A stretch of 64,000 nucleotides of DNA from Isoetes taiwanensis (taxonomy: Eukaryota > Streptophyta > Lycopodiopsida > Isoetales > Isoetaceae): NCBI GenBank assembly GCA_021234155.1, contig JAJEKV010000109.1, positions 233,155 to 297,154 on the forward strand, written 5' to 3'. The notes beneath the pieces are model-generated. The model saw only the letters and a program-made list of their open reading frames with translations. It was not told the DNA's origin and did not search any database. Position numbers and translations under genes: made by a program. Every line of letters begins with the position of its first letter. Positions within the stretch are counted from its first letter, which is position 1. Below are positions 30,200 through 42,320 of this stretch, in pieces.

Positions 30200-31757
30200 T
30201 TATTTGAGTTGTGACAACAACAATTTTGACATCTCCAAGGCATCCATGCACTTCATGTTTCGTCTTTGTCTCACAACCATGGTAGAAGATATTCCAACAC
30301 TTTGTAAGGCTTCAACAACCCGGAAGCTTTGGGTCGTGATGAGAATACGCCTTCACGTAGGCACATCATTCTTGTTTTTTGCTCCTCCAACTTGTCAAGA
30401 CGTCGTTGGTACATATGGGTTGGATTAATCCATTGGGCATTGTTGTTATTATTAAACCACTCCATTAGTCGTGATAGCTTGCACGAAATCCGGAAGCATC
30501 TCATAAATATATCCCAATGCATAGACATCATGAATTTCGTGTCCCCATACACGATCATCATCCTTTTGATTTCTCAAACCACGGTTCCTCTAACCATGGA
30601 TATTTTGCTTGTCCATCCGAAAGTAAGTACCGACACTTCAACAAGGGACGACGCTTTGGCGTAAAATGAATTGCATTGTCCCAATCACCAATGGCCACCC
30701 ACACATTTTGGTACTCATCATCAAAATGTAATTTGACTCTCTTGCAATTAAGCTTTGTGTGAGTGAAGTGGCCTTTGTGGATCTCAACGACACCTTCCGC
30801 TAGGGCAAGAGCTATCTCTGAACATACTGATATACAACTCGCATTTTGCTCCTAAGTTCAGCGCCTATGTGTTTGTCAGTTCTTCTTGGCGCTCTAGCAA
30901 TTGCATTTGACCATCTTCTAAAACGTGACAAGTTATTAGGTAAATAGTCAAACAAGTGTGCAAGTGTCTCTCCATTCATGAAAGGTAGAATCACCATTGG
31001 CCCTATGGTATCCCCACTAGAGCTAGCAACTTCATATGCAAGTCCAATGGATGTAGCCAAAGCAGGATGCGGGCTCTTGAAGCGTATGTATCTTTGAGCC
31101 ATCTCATACGTCTCTGCCCTATCTTTGCCCTTGAAAACCCATCCACTGTATAGCTCATCATCTTGGAAGTGTTGTGTTCCGTTGATTTTGATTTGATACG
31201 TGCGATGTGTTGGTTTCTCCTCAATAAAGGCGATCACATCCACGGCCTCTACGGGCATGGGATCAACAAAGATTGATGTGTTCATGTGATTCTCCAAAGA
31301 AAAGTGGGGCTTGCCAGCCCTCCCCACTAGAGCTTCCCCCCTGATGCAAAGCATTTTTAATTACCTCCAACTGACGTGCATTGAGATCCGCAATGATGTT
31401 CTTGTGATCCAAACGTCGCTTCTTTGAGGAATTCCATGAAGCTACCCATTCCTTGACACGAGCCTCGGCATTGGGACTTTTAAGCTGCACTGAATGCTTC
31501 AAACATGTCTTCAGTTCATCCATGGGGTTTCCAATCATTGGCTTTACATGTGTGTCAAGGAGAGAAGTCAACATTTCTTCTTGACCTGGCCATTTTTGTG
31601 CTAACTCAAATTGGCACTTCCTTTTCACCTGTCTGACAAAATGGTCGACACGTTGACCAGTTTGCATCTCCCGGTCGGGACTTTCGTTAGCACATATCTC
31701 ATTTATGACCATGCGTCTAATCTCACTAATCATTAGTGTCTTCACAGTCGGGGCCAT
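30200..31757 (-). pseudogene. Pseudokinase-like gene F, copy 1
   Basis: Opens at 31757 with MAPTVKTLMISEIRRMVINE after a TTTGTAG acceptor. The N-terminal ~150 residues are unrecognised (WPGQEEMLTSLLDTHVKPMI, then KEWVASWNSSKKRRLDHKN). After a one-base shift (~31345) a kinase-like domain follows: FVDPMPVEAVDVIAFIEEK, GPMVILPFMNGETLAHLFDY like the hinge and alpha-D helix, LALAEGVVEIHKGHFTHTKL like ..YLH...VHRDLK, GDWDNA in place of DFG, and DVYALGYIYEML (~30525-30490) like subdomain IX. Catalytic His-Arg-Asp and DFG are not kept, so any product would be a pseudokinase. A C-terminal helical piece, THMYQRRLDKLEEQKTRMM, ends at TAA 30200. Copy 2 lies at 44684-46239. It may be a host gene captured by the transposon. 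Confidence 0.55.
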
Positions 31758-32082
31758 ACCTACAAACCAATTTAGATTCATTAATCTTGCTTTGTGACTT
31801 TTTCAAACCTTCATTATGAATCTTTACCTACTTTCTTAAGAGTTAGTTTCCCTTTTAATTTTTTTTTTTTTTTTAAAACCAACTATTTAAATTTTTTTTC
31901 TTGCTCTTAACCACTCCACATCGGTGTTTCTTTGACATCCCTAGCATCTTTAAAAAACAACATTCTTAACTAGAAACCCGAAAATCAATAATGCAATTTT
32001 TTTCAAAAACCCTGCCCTTGTCCAATCCCGTAAAGATTTCTATTTATTGATATATTAATAAAAAAAATAAACAAGAGTAGGC
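31758..32082. other. Spacer upstream of gene F, copy 1
   Basis: Contains a T-run and an A/T-rich stretch; likely the 5' region of gene F. No gene seen. Confidence 0.3.
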
Positions 32083-32405
32083 GGTGAGCTTGGACCCGGA
32101 ACACCTAGTCTTCTCCACTCAAGGCGGAGCCGACCATGCCCTTGTCCAAGTCTCCCAAATTTTTCTAAACTAAATACATTAATCAATAAAATTACAAGAG
32201 TAATCGGTGAGCTTGGACCCGGAACACCTAGTCTTCTCCACTCAAGGCGGAGCCGACCATGCCCTTGTCCAAGTCTCCCCAATTTTTTCTAAACTAAATA
32301 CATTAATCAATAAAATTACAAGAGTAAACGGTGAGCTTGGACCCGGAACACCTAGTCTTCTCCACTCAAGGCGGAGCCGACCATGCCCTTGTCCAAGTCT
32401 CCCAA
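32083..32405. repeat. ~122 bp tandem repeat x3, copy 1
   Basis: Three near-identical units start with GGTGAGCTTGGACCCGGAAC at about 32084, 32206 and 32329. Each includes CCTAGTCTTCTCCACTCAAG and CCATGCCCTTGTCCAAGTCT. The same triplet occurs in core copy 2 at about 46560-46890, so the triplication predates the large duplication. Confidence 0.9.
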
Positions 32406-32837
32406 GTTTTTTTTTAACCTAAATAAAACATTAAAATTTTATTCTCCTACTCAAACTCAAATTCTTACCTAGAATGTCTTCGAAATGCTAAAATCGATTT
32501 CCAAGAGCTTACATTTTTGTTATTAGTGTACATGCAAAAAAATAAAGGCATTCAATAATTAGAAAACTTACATAAATAAAGAAATAAATAAAAAAAAAAA
32601 AAACAAAAAGACGATTCACGTTGAAAAGATCATTGACATTAAAACTATTTACATTGTTAATTAAAAAGAACTATATATTGACATGTAAAAATGAAAATAA
32701 AAAAAAGGAAGAATATAAAAGAAGGGGCCTCGTTTTTCAACGACGCCCCTTCTTGTAATAAAAAAATAGAGGAAGAATGGGCCTCGCTCTTTTCAATCCA
32801 CGCCCTTCTTCCATGGAAAAAAAAATAGAAGAGAAAA
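32406..32837. other. AT-rich spacer before the GAA tract, copy 1
   Basis: Low-complexity AT-rich sequence with two short CG-containing words (TTTTTCAACGACGCCCC near 32732 and its echo near 32795), part of the ACGACG motif family. No gene. Confidence 0.4.
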
Positions 32838-33045
32838 AAGAAGAAGAAGAAGAAGAAGAAGAAGAAGAAGAAGAAGAAGAAGAAGAAGAAGAAGAAGAAG
32901 AAGAAGAAGAAGAAGAAGAAGAAGAAGAAGAAGAAGAAGAAGAAGAAGAAGAAGAAGAAGAAGAAGAAGAAGAAGAAGAAGAAGAAGAAGAAGAAGAAGA
33001 AGAAGAAGAAGAAGAAGAAGAAGAAGAAGAAGAAGAAGAAGAAGA
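32838..33045 (+). repeat. (GAA)n microsatellite, copy 1
   Basis: About 70 uninterrupted GAA units. The long poly-Glu frame it creates is not a gene. Its counterpart in core copy 2 is split by an insertion (47314-47478 and 52248-52459). GAA continues in degenerate form to about 33250. Confidence 0.95.
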
Positions 33046-33499
33046 AAGAAGAGATAGGAAAGAAAGATTGAATAGAAATGAGAAAGTGGTGAAGAAGAAG
33101 AAGAAGAAAATGAATAGAAGATTGGAAGAACTAAGATTAGAAGGAAGAAACCAATGATTGGAAGATCATTGGAAGAAGAAGGAGGAGGATTCGATTCATA
33201 CTAAGAAGAGGCGAAATGGATTGAAGAAAAACAAGGATGGAAAGAAGAGGAGGATAGAAATGGGATGGATTGAAAACAAACAAGAAAAAACAAGAAGCCC
33301 TAAATCTATCAAACAACAAGCCTAATTCAAAAATAGAGTTGATTGATCCATTGAAATACCTTTGGATGCTTGCTTGAAGCTTGAAAGGACCGCAAGGATG
33401 ATCCGCCGCCAAAAATCGCCACCTAAAAAACGCCTCCAGCCGCTTAGAACCAAAAAAAAACTAGGCGGCGAAAAAGCTGGCTCGCTTTTTTCGATAAAA

Positions 33500-33640
33500 A
33501 TTCACGACGCCGTTGAACGACGTGGTTACCCAGTGAGGTCGCGTTAACGACGCCGTGAGGTCGCTTTAACGACGTCCGTCATAGTCGTTAAACGGCGCCT
33601 ATAACGACGCCTTTGTGTTAAACGACGCGTGCCTTTAAAC
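33500..33640. repeat. Internal cluster of ACGACG motifs, copy 1
   Basis: Words such as TTGAACGACGTGG, TTAACGACGCC and TTAAACGACGCG occur at about 20-30 bp spacing. This is the same motif family as the CACTA subterminal region at 27346-27860. The equivalent in copy 2 is 52912-53010. It could be the subterminal zone of the right end of an inner or ancestral element. Confidence 0.6.
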
Positions 33641-33721
33641 ATCTCCCTCGCAAAAATCAATTTATTAAACATTTCAAAATCGATTTCTTAAACCAACATC
33701 TCGCACACCTTTCAGATTGCC

Positions 33722-34490
33722 GCCAACCCTACATTAAGAACACTTGCAAACGATTCGCCGACACCATCCCCAAGTCCACAATACAATAAAATTTATTAAA
33801 ATTGAACCCGAAAGCCGGGAGAGAACTATACATAGCCATAAGGGGTAGGAACCTCGAATACAACAATGCCGTGGAGGCAACTGCTTTTGTTCCGATACTT
33901 ACCGAGCCCGCAAACCCTTTCAACAATTCCCCGCCACAAGCAAAAGTTAATTATCCTTTCAATATCAGATTGAAAAGTTATTTATGTTACTTACGCAATC
34001 ATGCCCCGTAAGGTTCTTCGCATAACGCATTCATAGTTTCACATTTTCGTGATTGTGTTTTGACCCGTATGCGACAAACCGGGGATATCGTTGGCCAATC
34101 AGAGCCCCATCGCCGCAAGTTAAAATAGGAATGTAATGAATTGAAATTTGAAATGTCAAGTGCACACACGCTTCAATCCTTACAATTGCAATTGATGGTG
34201 AATTTGACGAGAATGGGGCTCCATGTGACACATCCATTCCAAAGGTTATAGTTGGCTCCACGAGACCTTTGGAAGACCAAACGAAATTCCATCGATAACA
34301 TCGTATTATATCCTCCACACTACAGTTTTAAAGTAAGTCTTCGGTTCAATGAACAGGGGGAGCCATTATGGGGTACCAAGTGAGTTACCTTGGCATTAAT
34401 TTTCAAAGCCACATTAGTCAAGTCATCCATCATTTATATTACGGGGAGGAACTATACATCGATTAACAACTCCAACGTCCCGATGTAAAA
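33722..34490 (-). pseudogene. Argonaute PIWI-domain fragment (AGO4-like), copy 1
   Basis: Minus-strand exons in order: ~34490-34389, GVVNRCIVPPRNIND then LTNVALKINAK before a GTAACT donor. 34266-34184, LVEPTITFGMDVSHGAPF then SSNSPSIAIV before GTAAGG. ~34090-33990, the KTQSRKCETMN-like block (clearer in copy 2), ending GGMIA before GTAAGT. ~33930-33895, ELLKGFAG before GTAAGT. ~33770-33722, GDGVGESFASVLNVGLA. In plant AGO proteins the same order reads GVVTQC...NDQYLTNV.LKINAK, GMDVSHG.P....PSIAAVV, RTQS.K.EMI...GGIIRELL and FRDGVSESQF..VL. GMDVSHG is typical of the AGO4/6/9 clade that guides RNA-directed DNA methylation. Two slicer Asp positions are still readable. N, PAZ and MID domains were not found, so this is a captured 3' fragment. 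Confidence 0.8.
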
Positions 34491-34676
34491 TGCTTTTGTT
34501 AAACGGCCACAAAAAACATCTCTCTCGCATAAGTATGCATTGCATCTTCCTTCAAAACTACATATAAAAGGAATCAAACCATTACACAAAGATAGAGATC
34601 GGTCTTTCTCGAGGGTAGAATGCATAGAATAAACTCGGTGGCCCTTTTAGTATGATTTTTAAAGCATTGAACATCA

Positions 34677-34945
34677 TTGAAACTCGCGGAATATCGATGG
34701 GGAGGAAATCAACATGATGCTATTGGTAACAATGATATCTGTATAACAAGGAATCAGGTGAGAATGATAGTTGGGGAATTGCATCAAATGGAAATGACAG
34801 ATGGGGAGGAGGCAACTCAGATGCCAATGATTCTTGGGGTATTGCTTCCAATGAAACTAACACATCTGGAGCAGATAATAATGGAGCACTAGTTGGCAAT
34901 GATTACTTATGTATTTTATCTATCCTTCTTTATCTATCCACTTAG
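34677..34945 (+). pseudogene. WG/GW-rich (Argonaute-hook-like) exon, copy 1
   Basis: The plus-strand frame begins EYRWGGNQHDAIGNND. A small indel (TATCTGTATAACAAGG in place of ACAGATAACAAGG, ~34736) shifts it, and the original frame then continues ENDSWGIASNGNDRWGGG and NSDANDSWGIASNETN. That gives four Trp-Gly pairs in about 60 residues rich in Asn, Ser, Asp and Gly. Such WG/GW platforms bind the PIWI domain of Argonautes (for example the C-terminal regions of Pol V and SPT5-like proteins in plants). It lies divergently next to the Argonaute exons. Here the frame is broken; copy 2 has it intact. Confidence 0.5.
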
Positions 34946-35368
34946 ATTTCTCTCCATCCTTGTTTATCTATCCACTTTAATAAACCAGACTTGTGCACCA
35001 TTGAGCTTCACTTGCATACTTTCATACTAAATCAAGCTTGCCAATCACTTCACCATGATCAGAAGCAAAGGCAAACATATGGCTCACCGTGTTGCTCTTC
35101 TGCATACAATCTACACAAGGCATGCCCAGCTACAGTCCATGCAAAGCTGCAAGAAGAGCTTCTTTGATTTGCCATATTCTCTCGTGCATGATCACATACA
35201 ACTTCATATATGGTTGCAGCCTCTTCATAGATTACTGCTAAGGGTTTTGGACACAGCTTCAGGGTTCAACGACGTCTCACCTTGAATTTCGAGTTCGAGA
35301 TATTCAATTTCGTACACTCCATAATGAGTCCATATGAATGTGACCGCCACGGCAATTAATTTGTTGCC
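34946..35368. other. Spacer before satellite 1
   Basis: No gene recognised. A minus-strand frame near 35230-35040 (KRLQPYMKLYVIM, IWQIKEALLA) is shared with copy 2 (54596-54390) but is not identifiable. An ACGACG word (TTCAACGACGTCTCACC) lies at 35266. The junction to the satellite is at TTGTTGCC (~35361-35368), the same place as in copy 2. Confidence 0.45.
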
Positions 35369-38300
35369 AGGCTCTAGAAGGGTTTACGTTTTGGGGGCCG
35401 AGTCCTGGTCTGTTGCACTTGGGACTTGGCCGAGAAGCGGCAGTAGAGAATACGAGCAAGGGGAACCGACGGAGCGGAGTTTGGGCCTTTCCTCCTCCGA
35501 TGTGGCAAGTAGAAGTCGGGCGCTTTTGCGAAGGCAAGACATTCAGAATTCGCAATTAATGCATTGCACGAAAATAAATTCGGTTTTTTGCCGGGCCGGA
35601 TCCCTAATTCATCTCCGGCTACACGCCCAATTTTCGAATTTTCGGAGAAGGTCTAGGTCAAAGGGTTAGCATTAGAACGGTCCGGGGCAGCCCGCTGCGG
35701 AACAACCGAGGCGGCACCCTTCCCCAAGTCAAACGAGGCCGGGACCTTGCGGGGATCCCTCACAAGAGGGAGAGTCCGGGATCCCGTGAGGCGGGATCCA
35801 AAAAAAAGTTCCCAAGGCAGCCCTTTCCCAACGGCCCCTCCCTGCACGCTAATGACCACCCTCCTCCGCCCGGTTCCCCTATCCGTGGATTGGATCCTCC
35901 ATTGGGGGCCCCTCTTCGGAAGGTCCAAAAGATTCAGATCGGTCCGGAGAACTTGTCAAACCGCAGGCGTCCCGATGTGGGCCTTGTAGAAACCGCCTTG
36001 TTTTTGTCGTTTCACCTGGGGATGCTCCGGAATGGCAAATAGACCCCCCGCCAAATCGTCCTAATGGCGAAATTACCCTAGGGAGCAAGTTACACGGTCG
36101 GTTTTGCGAAAAGAAGGAAAACACTCACGCCCTCCACGACAAGATCCCGCATGCACATCCTAGGCCAATTGACTACGAGTGTGATGGAAGTGAGCTACTT
36201 TGGCGCTTCTTGAGTTCGGGTGGTCTTCTGGCCACTAACTTGGTCCCTGTGGCAATGTCGACGCTCCGAGTCCATTGGCAGAGTCGATCACGATTCCGGA
36301 GAGCTGAGGTCGCCTGGCCCGGCCCCTGTGGCCTTGGGGAGAGGAAATTTGGGGCAAGCAGCCCCCTCCCGGGGATTTTAGGGTCCAGCTCAAGGCCAAC
36401 ACCCCAACTCCACTTCAAGACACGGGCGCAAGGTCCCTACCGACCGACAAGGAGAGGGAGCTCCAAACGTAAACCCTGTGGGTTGCCGTGCTCTAGAAGG
36501 GTTTACGCTTTGGGGCCGAGTCCTGGTCTGTTGCACTTGGGACTCCGGCCGAGAAGCAGCAGCGAGAATACGGAGCAAGGGGAACTGACGGAGCGGGAGT
36601 TTGGGCCTTCCTCCTCCCCGGCGTGGCAAGTAGAAGTCGGGGGGCGCTTTTGCAGTGGCAAGACATTCGTAAATTCGCAATTAATGCATTGCACGAAAAT
36701 AAATTCCCGGTTTTTTGCCGGTACGGATCCCTAATTCATCTCCGGCTACACGCCCAATTTTCGAATTTTCTGGAGAAGGTCTAGGTCAAAGGGTTAGCAT
36801 TAGAATCGCCGGGGCAGCCCGCTGTGGCAACCGAGCCCGGCACCTTCCCAAGTCAAACGAGGCCGGGGACCTTGCGGGGATCCCTCACAAGAGGGGAGAG
36901 TCCCACCCGGGAGGCGGATCCAAAAGTTCTCGAGGCAGCCCTTCCCGGCAGCAGCCCCCCGGCTGCACGCTAATGACCACCCTCCCGGGCCGGTTCCCCT
37001 ATCCGGACCGTTGGATCCTCCGCTCGAGGGGCCCCTCTTCGAAGGTCCAAAAGATTCCAGATCGGGTCCGGGAGAACTTGTCAAAATCACGGGCGCCCCG
37101 ATGTGGGCCTTGTAGAAACCGCGACCGCTTTTGTCGTCTGCACCGGGATGTTCTAATGGCAAATAGACCCTCGCCAAATCGTCCGGAATGGCTAAATTAC
37201 CCTAGGGAGCAAGTTACACGGCCGGTTTTAAGAAGGAAACACCACGCGCCCACGACAAAGATCCCCGCATGCAATATCCTAGGCCACTTGACTACGAAAG
37301 TGTGATGGAAGTGAGCTACTTTGGCGCTTCTTGGAGTTCGGGTGGTCTTCCTCGCCACGGAATTTGGTCCCTGTGGCAATGTCGACGCTCGAGTCCATTG
37401 GCGAGTCGATCGCGATTCCGGAGAGCTGAGGTCGCCCGTCCGTCCCCGTGGCCTTGGGGAGAGGGAAATTTGGGGCAAGCAGCCTCCCGAGGGATTTTAG
37501 GGTCCGGCCTCAAGGCCAACACCCCAACTCCATCTTCAAGACACGCCAAGGTCCCTACCGACCGGGACAAGGAGAGGGTTCAAAACGTAAAACCCCGTGG
37601 GGCTGCCGTGCTCTGGGAAGGGTTTACGCTTTGGGGGCCGAAGTCCCGGTCCGGCTGCACTTGGGACCCCGCCGGAAGCAAAGAGCCGAGAATACGAGCA
37701 AGGGGAACTCGACGAGCGGAGTTTGGGCCTTTCCTCCTCCGATGTGGCAAAGTAGAAGTCTGGGGGCGCTTTTGCAAAGGCAAGACATTCGTGAAATTCG
37801 CAATTAATGCATTGCACGAAAATAAATTCCGGCTTTTGCCGATCCCTAATTCATCTCCAAAGACACGGCCCAATTTTGAATTTTCTGGAGAAGGTCTAGG
37901 TCAAAGGGTTAGATTAGAACGGTCGGGGCAGCCCGCAGGGGCAACCGAGCCGGCACCCTTCCCAAGTCAAACGAGGCCAGGACCTTGCGGGGGATCCCTC
38001 ACAAGAGGGGAGAGTCCCGGACCGGAGGCGGATCCAAAAGTTCCCGAGGCGCCCCTTCCTCGCGCCGCTCCCCGGGCTGCACGCTAATGACCACCCTCCC
38101 GGCGGGTCCTCCCTCTATCCGACCGCTGATCCTCCGTTTAGGGGCCCCTCTTGAAGGTCCAAAAGATTCCGTGATCGGTCCGGGAGAACTTGTCAAACCG
38201 CTGGGCGCCCCGGGATGTCGGGCCTTGTAGAAACCGCCTTTGCTTTGTCGTTTCTGGCACCGGATGCTCCTAAATGGCAAATAGACCCCTGCCAAATCGT

Positions 38301-41300
38301 CCGAATGGCAAAATTACCCTAGGGAGCAAGTTACACTGGCCGGTTTTTGCATAAAGAAGGAAACACTCACGCCCCACGACAAGATCCCGCATGCACATCC
38401 TAGGCCAATTGACTACGAGTGTGATGGAAGTGAGCTACTTTGGCGCTTCTTGGAGTTCGGGTGGTTTTTCTGCCCCACGAACTTAGTCCCTGTGGCAATG
38501 TCGACGCTCGAGTCCATTGGCGTAGAGTCAGATCACATTCTGAGAGCTTGAGGTCGCCTCGGCCCGGCCCCTGGGCCTTGGGAGAGGAAATTTTGGGCAA
38601 GCAGCCCCTGAGGGATTTTAGGGTTCAAGGCCTCGCATCAACACCCCAACTCCACTTCAAGACCTGCGGCCAAGCAAGGTCCCGGCCGACCGGGACAAGG
38701 AGAGGGCCTCCAAACGTAAAACCCCGTGGGTTGCCGTGCTCTAGAAGGGTTTACGCTTTGGGGCCGAGTCCCCGTCCGCTGCACTTGGGACCGGCCGAAG
38801 CAGCAGCCAAGAATACGGAGCAAGGGGAACCGACGGAGCGGAGTTTGGGCCTTCCTCCTCCCGATGTGGCAAGTAGAAGTCGGGGCTTTTGCAAAGGGCA
38901 AGACATTCAGAATTCGCAATTAATGCATTGCACCTAAAATAAATTCCGCTTTTTGCCGGGATCCCTAATTCATCTCCGGCCAAAGACACCCTAATTTTTT
39001 TCTGAATTTTCTGAGAAGGTCTAGGTCAAAGGGTTAGCATTAGAACGGTGGGCAGCCCGCTGTATAACCGAAATGGCACCCTTCCCAAGTCAAACGAGGC
39101 CGTGACCTTGCGGGGATCCCTCACAAGAGGGGAGAGTCCGACCCCGGAGGCGGGATCCAAAAGTTCCCGAGAGGCAGCCCTTCCTCGGGCCCCGGGGGTC
39201 GCACGCTTAATGACCACCCTCCCGAGCCTTTCCCCTATCCCAATCCGTTGGATCCTCCGCTCGGGGGCCCCTCTTCGGAAGGTCCAAAAGATTCCAGATC
39301 GGTCCGAGAACTTGTCAAACCACAAGGCCCCGATGTCTACCTTGTAGAAACCGCGACTGCTTTGTCGCTCGGGCACGGGGATGCTCCTCGGCAAATAGAC
39401 CACTGCCAAATCGGGTCTAATGGCTAAATTACCCTAGGGAGCAAGTTACACGGCGGGTTTTGGCGAAGAAGGAAACACTCACGCCCCACGACAAGATCCC
39501 GCATGCACATCCTAGGCCAATTGACTACGAGTGTGATGGAAGTGAGCTACTTTGGCGCTTCTTGAGTTCGGTGGTCTTCGGCCACTTTAACTTGGTCCCT
39601 GTGGCAATGTCGACGCTCGAGTCCATTGGCAGAGTCGATCAGCGATTCCGAGAGCGGAGGTCGCCTGGTCCGGCCCCCGTGGCCTTGGGGAGAGGAAATT
39701 TGGGGCAAGCCTCCCTCAGGGATTTTAGGGTCCGGCTCAAGGCGCCAACACCCAACTCCACTTCAAGACACCTGGCGCAAAAGGTCCCGCCGACCGACAA
39801 GGAGAGGGGCTCTCCAAACGTGAAACCCCCGTGGGTTGCCGTGCCTAGAAGGGTTTACGTTTTGGGGGCCGAGTCCCCGGTCTGTTGCACTTGGGACCTG
39901 GCCGAAAGCAAAGCAGCCGAGAATACGGAGCAAGGGGAACCGACGAGCGGAGTTTGGGCCTTTCCTCCTCCCGATGTGGCAAGTAGAAGCTCTGGGGCTT
40001 TTGCAAAGGCAAGACATTCGTGAATTCGCAATTAATGCATTGCACCTAAAAATAAATTCCGGCTTTTGCCGGGATCCCTAATTCATCTCCAAAGACACGG
40101 CCCAATTTTCGAATTTTCTGAGAAGGTCTAGGTCAAAGGGTTAGCATTAGAACGGTCCGGGGCAGCCCGCTGTGGCAACCGAGCCGCACCCTTCCCCAAG
40201 TCAAACGAGGCCGACCTTGCAGGGATCCCTCACAAGAGGGGAGAGTCCCACCCCGTGAGGCGGATCCAAAAAGTTCCCGAGGCAGCCCTTCCTCGGCAAC
40301 TCCCTGGTGCACGCTAATGACCACCCTCCTGAGGGCCCGTTCCCCTATCCCACCGCTGGATCCTCCGCTCAGGGCCCCTCTTCGAAGGTCCAAAAGATTC
40401 CAGATCGGGTCCGAGAACTTGTCAAACCAAGGCCCCTGATGTCGACCTTGTAGAAACCGCGACTGCTTTTGTCGTTCGGGCACCGGGATGCTCCTAATGG
40501 CAAATAGACCGCCAAATCGTCCTAATGGCGAAATTACCCTAGGGAGCAAGTTACACGGTCGGTTTTGCGAAAGAAGGAAACACTCACGCCCTCCACGACA
40601 GTATCCCGCATGCACATCCTAGGCCAATTGACTACGAGTGTGATGGAAGTGAGCTACTTTGGCGCTTCTTGGAGTTCGGGTGGTCTTCGCCATGGAACTT
40701 GGTCCCCATGGCAATGTCGACGCCCAGTCCATTGGCGAGTCGATCAAGATTCCGAGAGCGGAGGTCGCCCGTCCGTCCCCGTGGCCTTGGGGAGGGAAAT
40801 TTGGGGCAAGCAGCCCCCTGAGGGATTTTAGGGTCCAAGGCTCAAGCGCCAACACCCCAACTCCACTTCAAGACACTCCAAGGTCCCGGCCACCGACAAG
40901 GAGAGGGCCTCCGAAACGTAAACCCTGTGGGTTGCCAGGCTCTAGAAGGGTTTACGTTTTGGGGGCCGAGTCCTGGTCTGTTGCACTTGGGACCTGGCCG
41001 AGAAGCAGCAGCCGTGAATACGGAGCAAGGGGAACTGACGGAGCGGAGTTTGGGCCTTTCCTCCTCCGATGTGGCAAGTAGAAGCTCTGGGGCTTTTGCG
41101 CTGGCAAGACATTAAATGAATTCGCAATTAATGCATTGCACTAAAATAAATTCGGTTTTTGCCGGTAGGGGTCCCTAATTCATCTCAAAGACACGCCCAA
41201 TTTTGAATTTTCTGGAGAAGGTCTAGGTCAAAGGGTTAGCATTAGAACGGGGCAGCCCGCCAGGCAACCGAAGCGGCACCCTTCCCCAAGTCAAACGAGG

Positions 41301-41938
41301 CGGGGACCTTGCGGGGATCCCTCACAAGAGGGGAGAGTCCCACCCCGAGGGGGGATCCAAAAAAGTTCCCCCGAGGCAGCCCCTTCCCGGCGGCTCCCCG
41401 GTGACGCTAATGACCACCACCCTCCTCGGAGCGGTTCCCCCTATCCGGCCACCGCTGGATCCTCCGCTCGGGGGCCCCTCTTCGAAGGTCCAAAGATTCC
41501 AGATCGGTCCTGAGAACTTGTCAAACCACAAGCGCCCCGATGTCGGCCTTGTAGAAACCGCCTTGTTTTGTCGTTGGGCACCGGGATGCTCCTAATGGCA
41601 AATAGACCCCCCAAATCGTCGTCTAATGGCGAAATTACCCTAGGGAGCAAGTTACACCTACCGGTTTTGCGAAAGAAGGAAACACTCCACGCCCACGACA
41701 AGATCCCCGCATGCACATCCTAGGCCAATTGACTACGAGTGTGATGGAAGTGAGCTACTTTGGCGCTTGAGTTCGGTGGTCTTCTGCCACTTTAACTTGG
41801 TCCCTGGGCAATGTCGGCGCTCGAGTCCATTGGCAGAAGTCGATCAGCGATTCCCGAGAGCGGAGGTCGCCTCTGGCCCCCGTCGGGCCTTGGGAGAGGA
41901 AATTTGGGGCAAAGCACCTCCGGGGATTTAGGGTCGCA
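35369..41938. repeat. Satellite array 1, ~1.1 kb period, six units
   Basis: The marker CTCTAGAAGGGTTTACG (or close variants) recurs at about 35371, 36490, 37610, 38739, 39843 and 40940, a period near 1.1 kb. Every unit contains in order a GC-rich block, CGCAATTAATGCATTGCAC, GGTCTAGGTCAAAGGGTTAG, CCCAAGTCAAACGAGG, GATCCCTCACAAGAGGG, CTAATGACCACCCTCC, GGTCCAAAAGATTC, GAACTTGTCAAA, CCCTAGGGAGCAAGTTACAC, GTGTGATGGAAGTGAGCTAC and CCTTGGGGAGAGGAAATTTG. Units differ mainly by 1-5 base changes inside C/G runs. The numerous frames across it are chance or error products with no consistent protein, so no gene is called. The last unit ends at about 41938 directly against core copy 2. Confidence 0.9.
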
Positions 41939-41947
41939 ACCTGCCAC

Positions 41948-42320
41948 GTCTTAAGCGGCGACATGACGCCGCTCAACGCCGTTGCATTGCGCATACGCGG
42001 TCGCCGCGGCGGCAAGATCGCCGCCCGAGGACTGGCCCGTCACGTACGGGCCGGGCGTGGGCGATGACTCCGGCAACGCCGCTCAACGGCGAAAAGTACA
42101 CGCCATCATGTCCTGGCCCAGCAGGCGTTACTTAGCCAATACAGAAGCGCCGAATGGTCGCCAGCGTGGTGAAACGTCGTTCAACGACGTTGCTGGCGTG
42201 GCTGTCACCTGTCTGCTGCGTGGCTGTCGGCTTTCTGCTGGCCTGGCGCCACGCAGACAACGTCGTTCAACGACGCCGCTGACGTGGCGGCCACGCAGAC
42301 AACGTCGTTCAACGACGATT
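41948..42320 (+). repeat. Truncated subterminal ACGACG cluster, core copy 2
   Basis: Starts at CTTAAGCGGCGACATGACGC, matching 27486 onwards. The CACTA terminus and first ~160 bp present in copy 1 are missing here because the satellite abuts directly. Motifs such as AACGTCGTTCAACGACG recur at 42172, 42260 and 42300. Confidence 0.75.

Noticed and set aside
32777-33157. Long poly-Glu reading frame (and poly-Phe frame at 47282-47521)
   Set aside because: Direct translation of the GAA microsatellite; no protein signal on either side.
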